The translations under genes and the position numbers were made by a program. Below are positions 63,679 through 64,000 of a stretch of DNA of 64,000 nucleotides, piece by piece. The notes under the pieces were generated by a model. It saw nothing but the letters and a program-made list of their open reading frames with translations, was not told the origin of the DNA and did no database searches. Numbering within the stretch: the first letter of the stretch is position 1; every line of letters starts with the position of its first letter. Origin of the DNA: Nitrospirales bacterium. Its GTDB lineage: Bacteria > Nitrospirota > Nitrospiria > Nitrospirales > UBA8639. The DNA lies in assembly GCA_029261355.1 (NCBI GenBank), contig JAJDBM010000070.1:62001-126000 (forward strand). The letters run 5' to 3'.

Positions 63679-64000
63679 CTAAGGCGTAAGGCCTTTGGGA
63701 CACCACACCATTGGATCATGGTCTCCCTTTGAGGGGACAGCAAAGTCATAGTGGATGAGCCGTTCATTTACGCTTTTTCCATCCGCATACACGATGGCGA
63801 AGGTTTGGTCCTTGTCTTTGCCGCGAATGTCGAGTTCGATGCGGGACGCACGTTGAAGCGCATCAGTGAGAAAGGCTCGCGCAGATCTGGCTAGATGATG
63901 CTCACGATTGCAGTGAGCCTCCATCTCAGGGACAGCAACCTCTGCTAATCTCACCTTGACGGGTTGGCCGTCAACTTGAAAATTACACGTTTGCCCATCG
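63679..64000 (-). CDS. thermonuclease-like (SNase-fold) protein, N-terminus outside window
   Basis: The frame is open from the right edge to a stop at 63679-63681, about 106 residues. It shows the SNase pattern: DGQTCNFQVDGQPVKVRLAE corresponds to the first strands with the metal-site Asp region, PEMEAHCNREHHLARSARAFL to the following helix, and FAIVYADGKSVNERLIHYDFA to the last strands. The catalytic Arg87 equivalent is hard to place: the stretch DKDQTFA has Gln where active enzymes have GRxLA. It may be inactive, or the alignment may be shifted. It lies upstream of the yedK-like gene on the same strand, with a 179-base gap that holds nothing clear. Confidence 0.65.
   Translation of the reverse strand, partial: DGQTCNFQVDGQPVKVRLAEVAVPEMEAHCNREHHLARSARAFLTDALQRASRIELDIRGKDKDQTFAIVYADGKSVNERLIHYDFAVPSKGDHDPMVWCPKGLTP

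Noticed and set aside
1-64000. CRISPR arrays, tRNA or rRNA genes, insertion sequences, prophage
   Set aside because: No regular spaced repeats, clover-leaf patterns, transposase genes or phage structural genes were seen by eye.

Overview
The window is a contiguous stretch of a chromosome from a Gram-negative bacterium. The evidence is lpxD (lipid A synthesis), a Wza-type outer-membrane lipoprotein, a beta-barrel porin, and Sec, Tat and lipoprotein signals. Base composition is moderate to AT-rich by eye. The mix of genes would fit a Nitrospirota-like environmental bacterium, but nothing in the sequence fixes the taxon, and I hold that guess with low confidence. I see no rRNA or tRNA genes, no CRISPR array, no intact insertion sequence and no phage genes.

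Layout. 1-8140 is an envelope and housekeeping stretch. It holds the tail of a beta-helix protein, a small lipoprotein, a sulfite-oxidase-like molybdoenzyme, a periplasmic protease set (M16 active and inactive partners plus an M48 lipoprotein), a BNR-repeat lipoprotein and a ClpX with an unusual zinc finger. 8774-37522 is one large exopolysaccharide (EPS) locus in two converging halves. The plus half runs 8774-26607: initiating sugar transferase, heparinase-like lyase, GDP-mannose dehydrogenase, glycosyltransferases, a PaaK/CapK-like enzyme, Wzy-type polymerase, two Tat-exported beta-helix proteins and CapA. The minus half runs 37522-26678: APS kinase, Wza, Wzz/GumC, an ExeA-like ATPase with LysM, a CpsD-like protein, a sulfotransferase, a Wzx flippase and a GT2. 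One glycosyltransferase in the plus half is a deletion pseudogene. Together the genes suggest a Wzx/Wzy-type, uronate-containing, probably sulfated EPS.

38008-48023 is mostly housekeeping: HEAT protein, peptide deformylase, ABC exporter, YacG, lpxD, VanZ-like, TPR, YchF and two alpha/beta hydrolases. 48646-53997 is a molybdate locus with a porin, modABC and a convergent HTH regulator carrying a molybdate-binding-like domain. It fits the molybdoenzyme at 765. 54488-57027 is a small minus-strand island: a NAL1-like serine protease, a coiled-coil plus beta-domain protein of unknown function, and a stand-alone copy of the protease's N-terminal domain. An 18-bp perfect palindrome lies upstream. 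This is the best candidate for an undescribed system here. 58199-64000 looks like nucleic-acid repair: a full-length Lhr helicase whose ribosome binding site sits in a hairpin, a YedK/HMCES abasic-site protein, and a partial nuclease-like gene at the edge.

All functions are read by eye from motifs. No database search was run.
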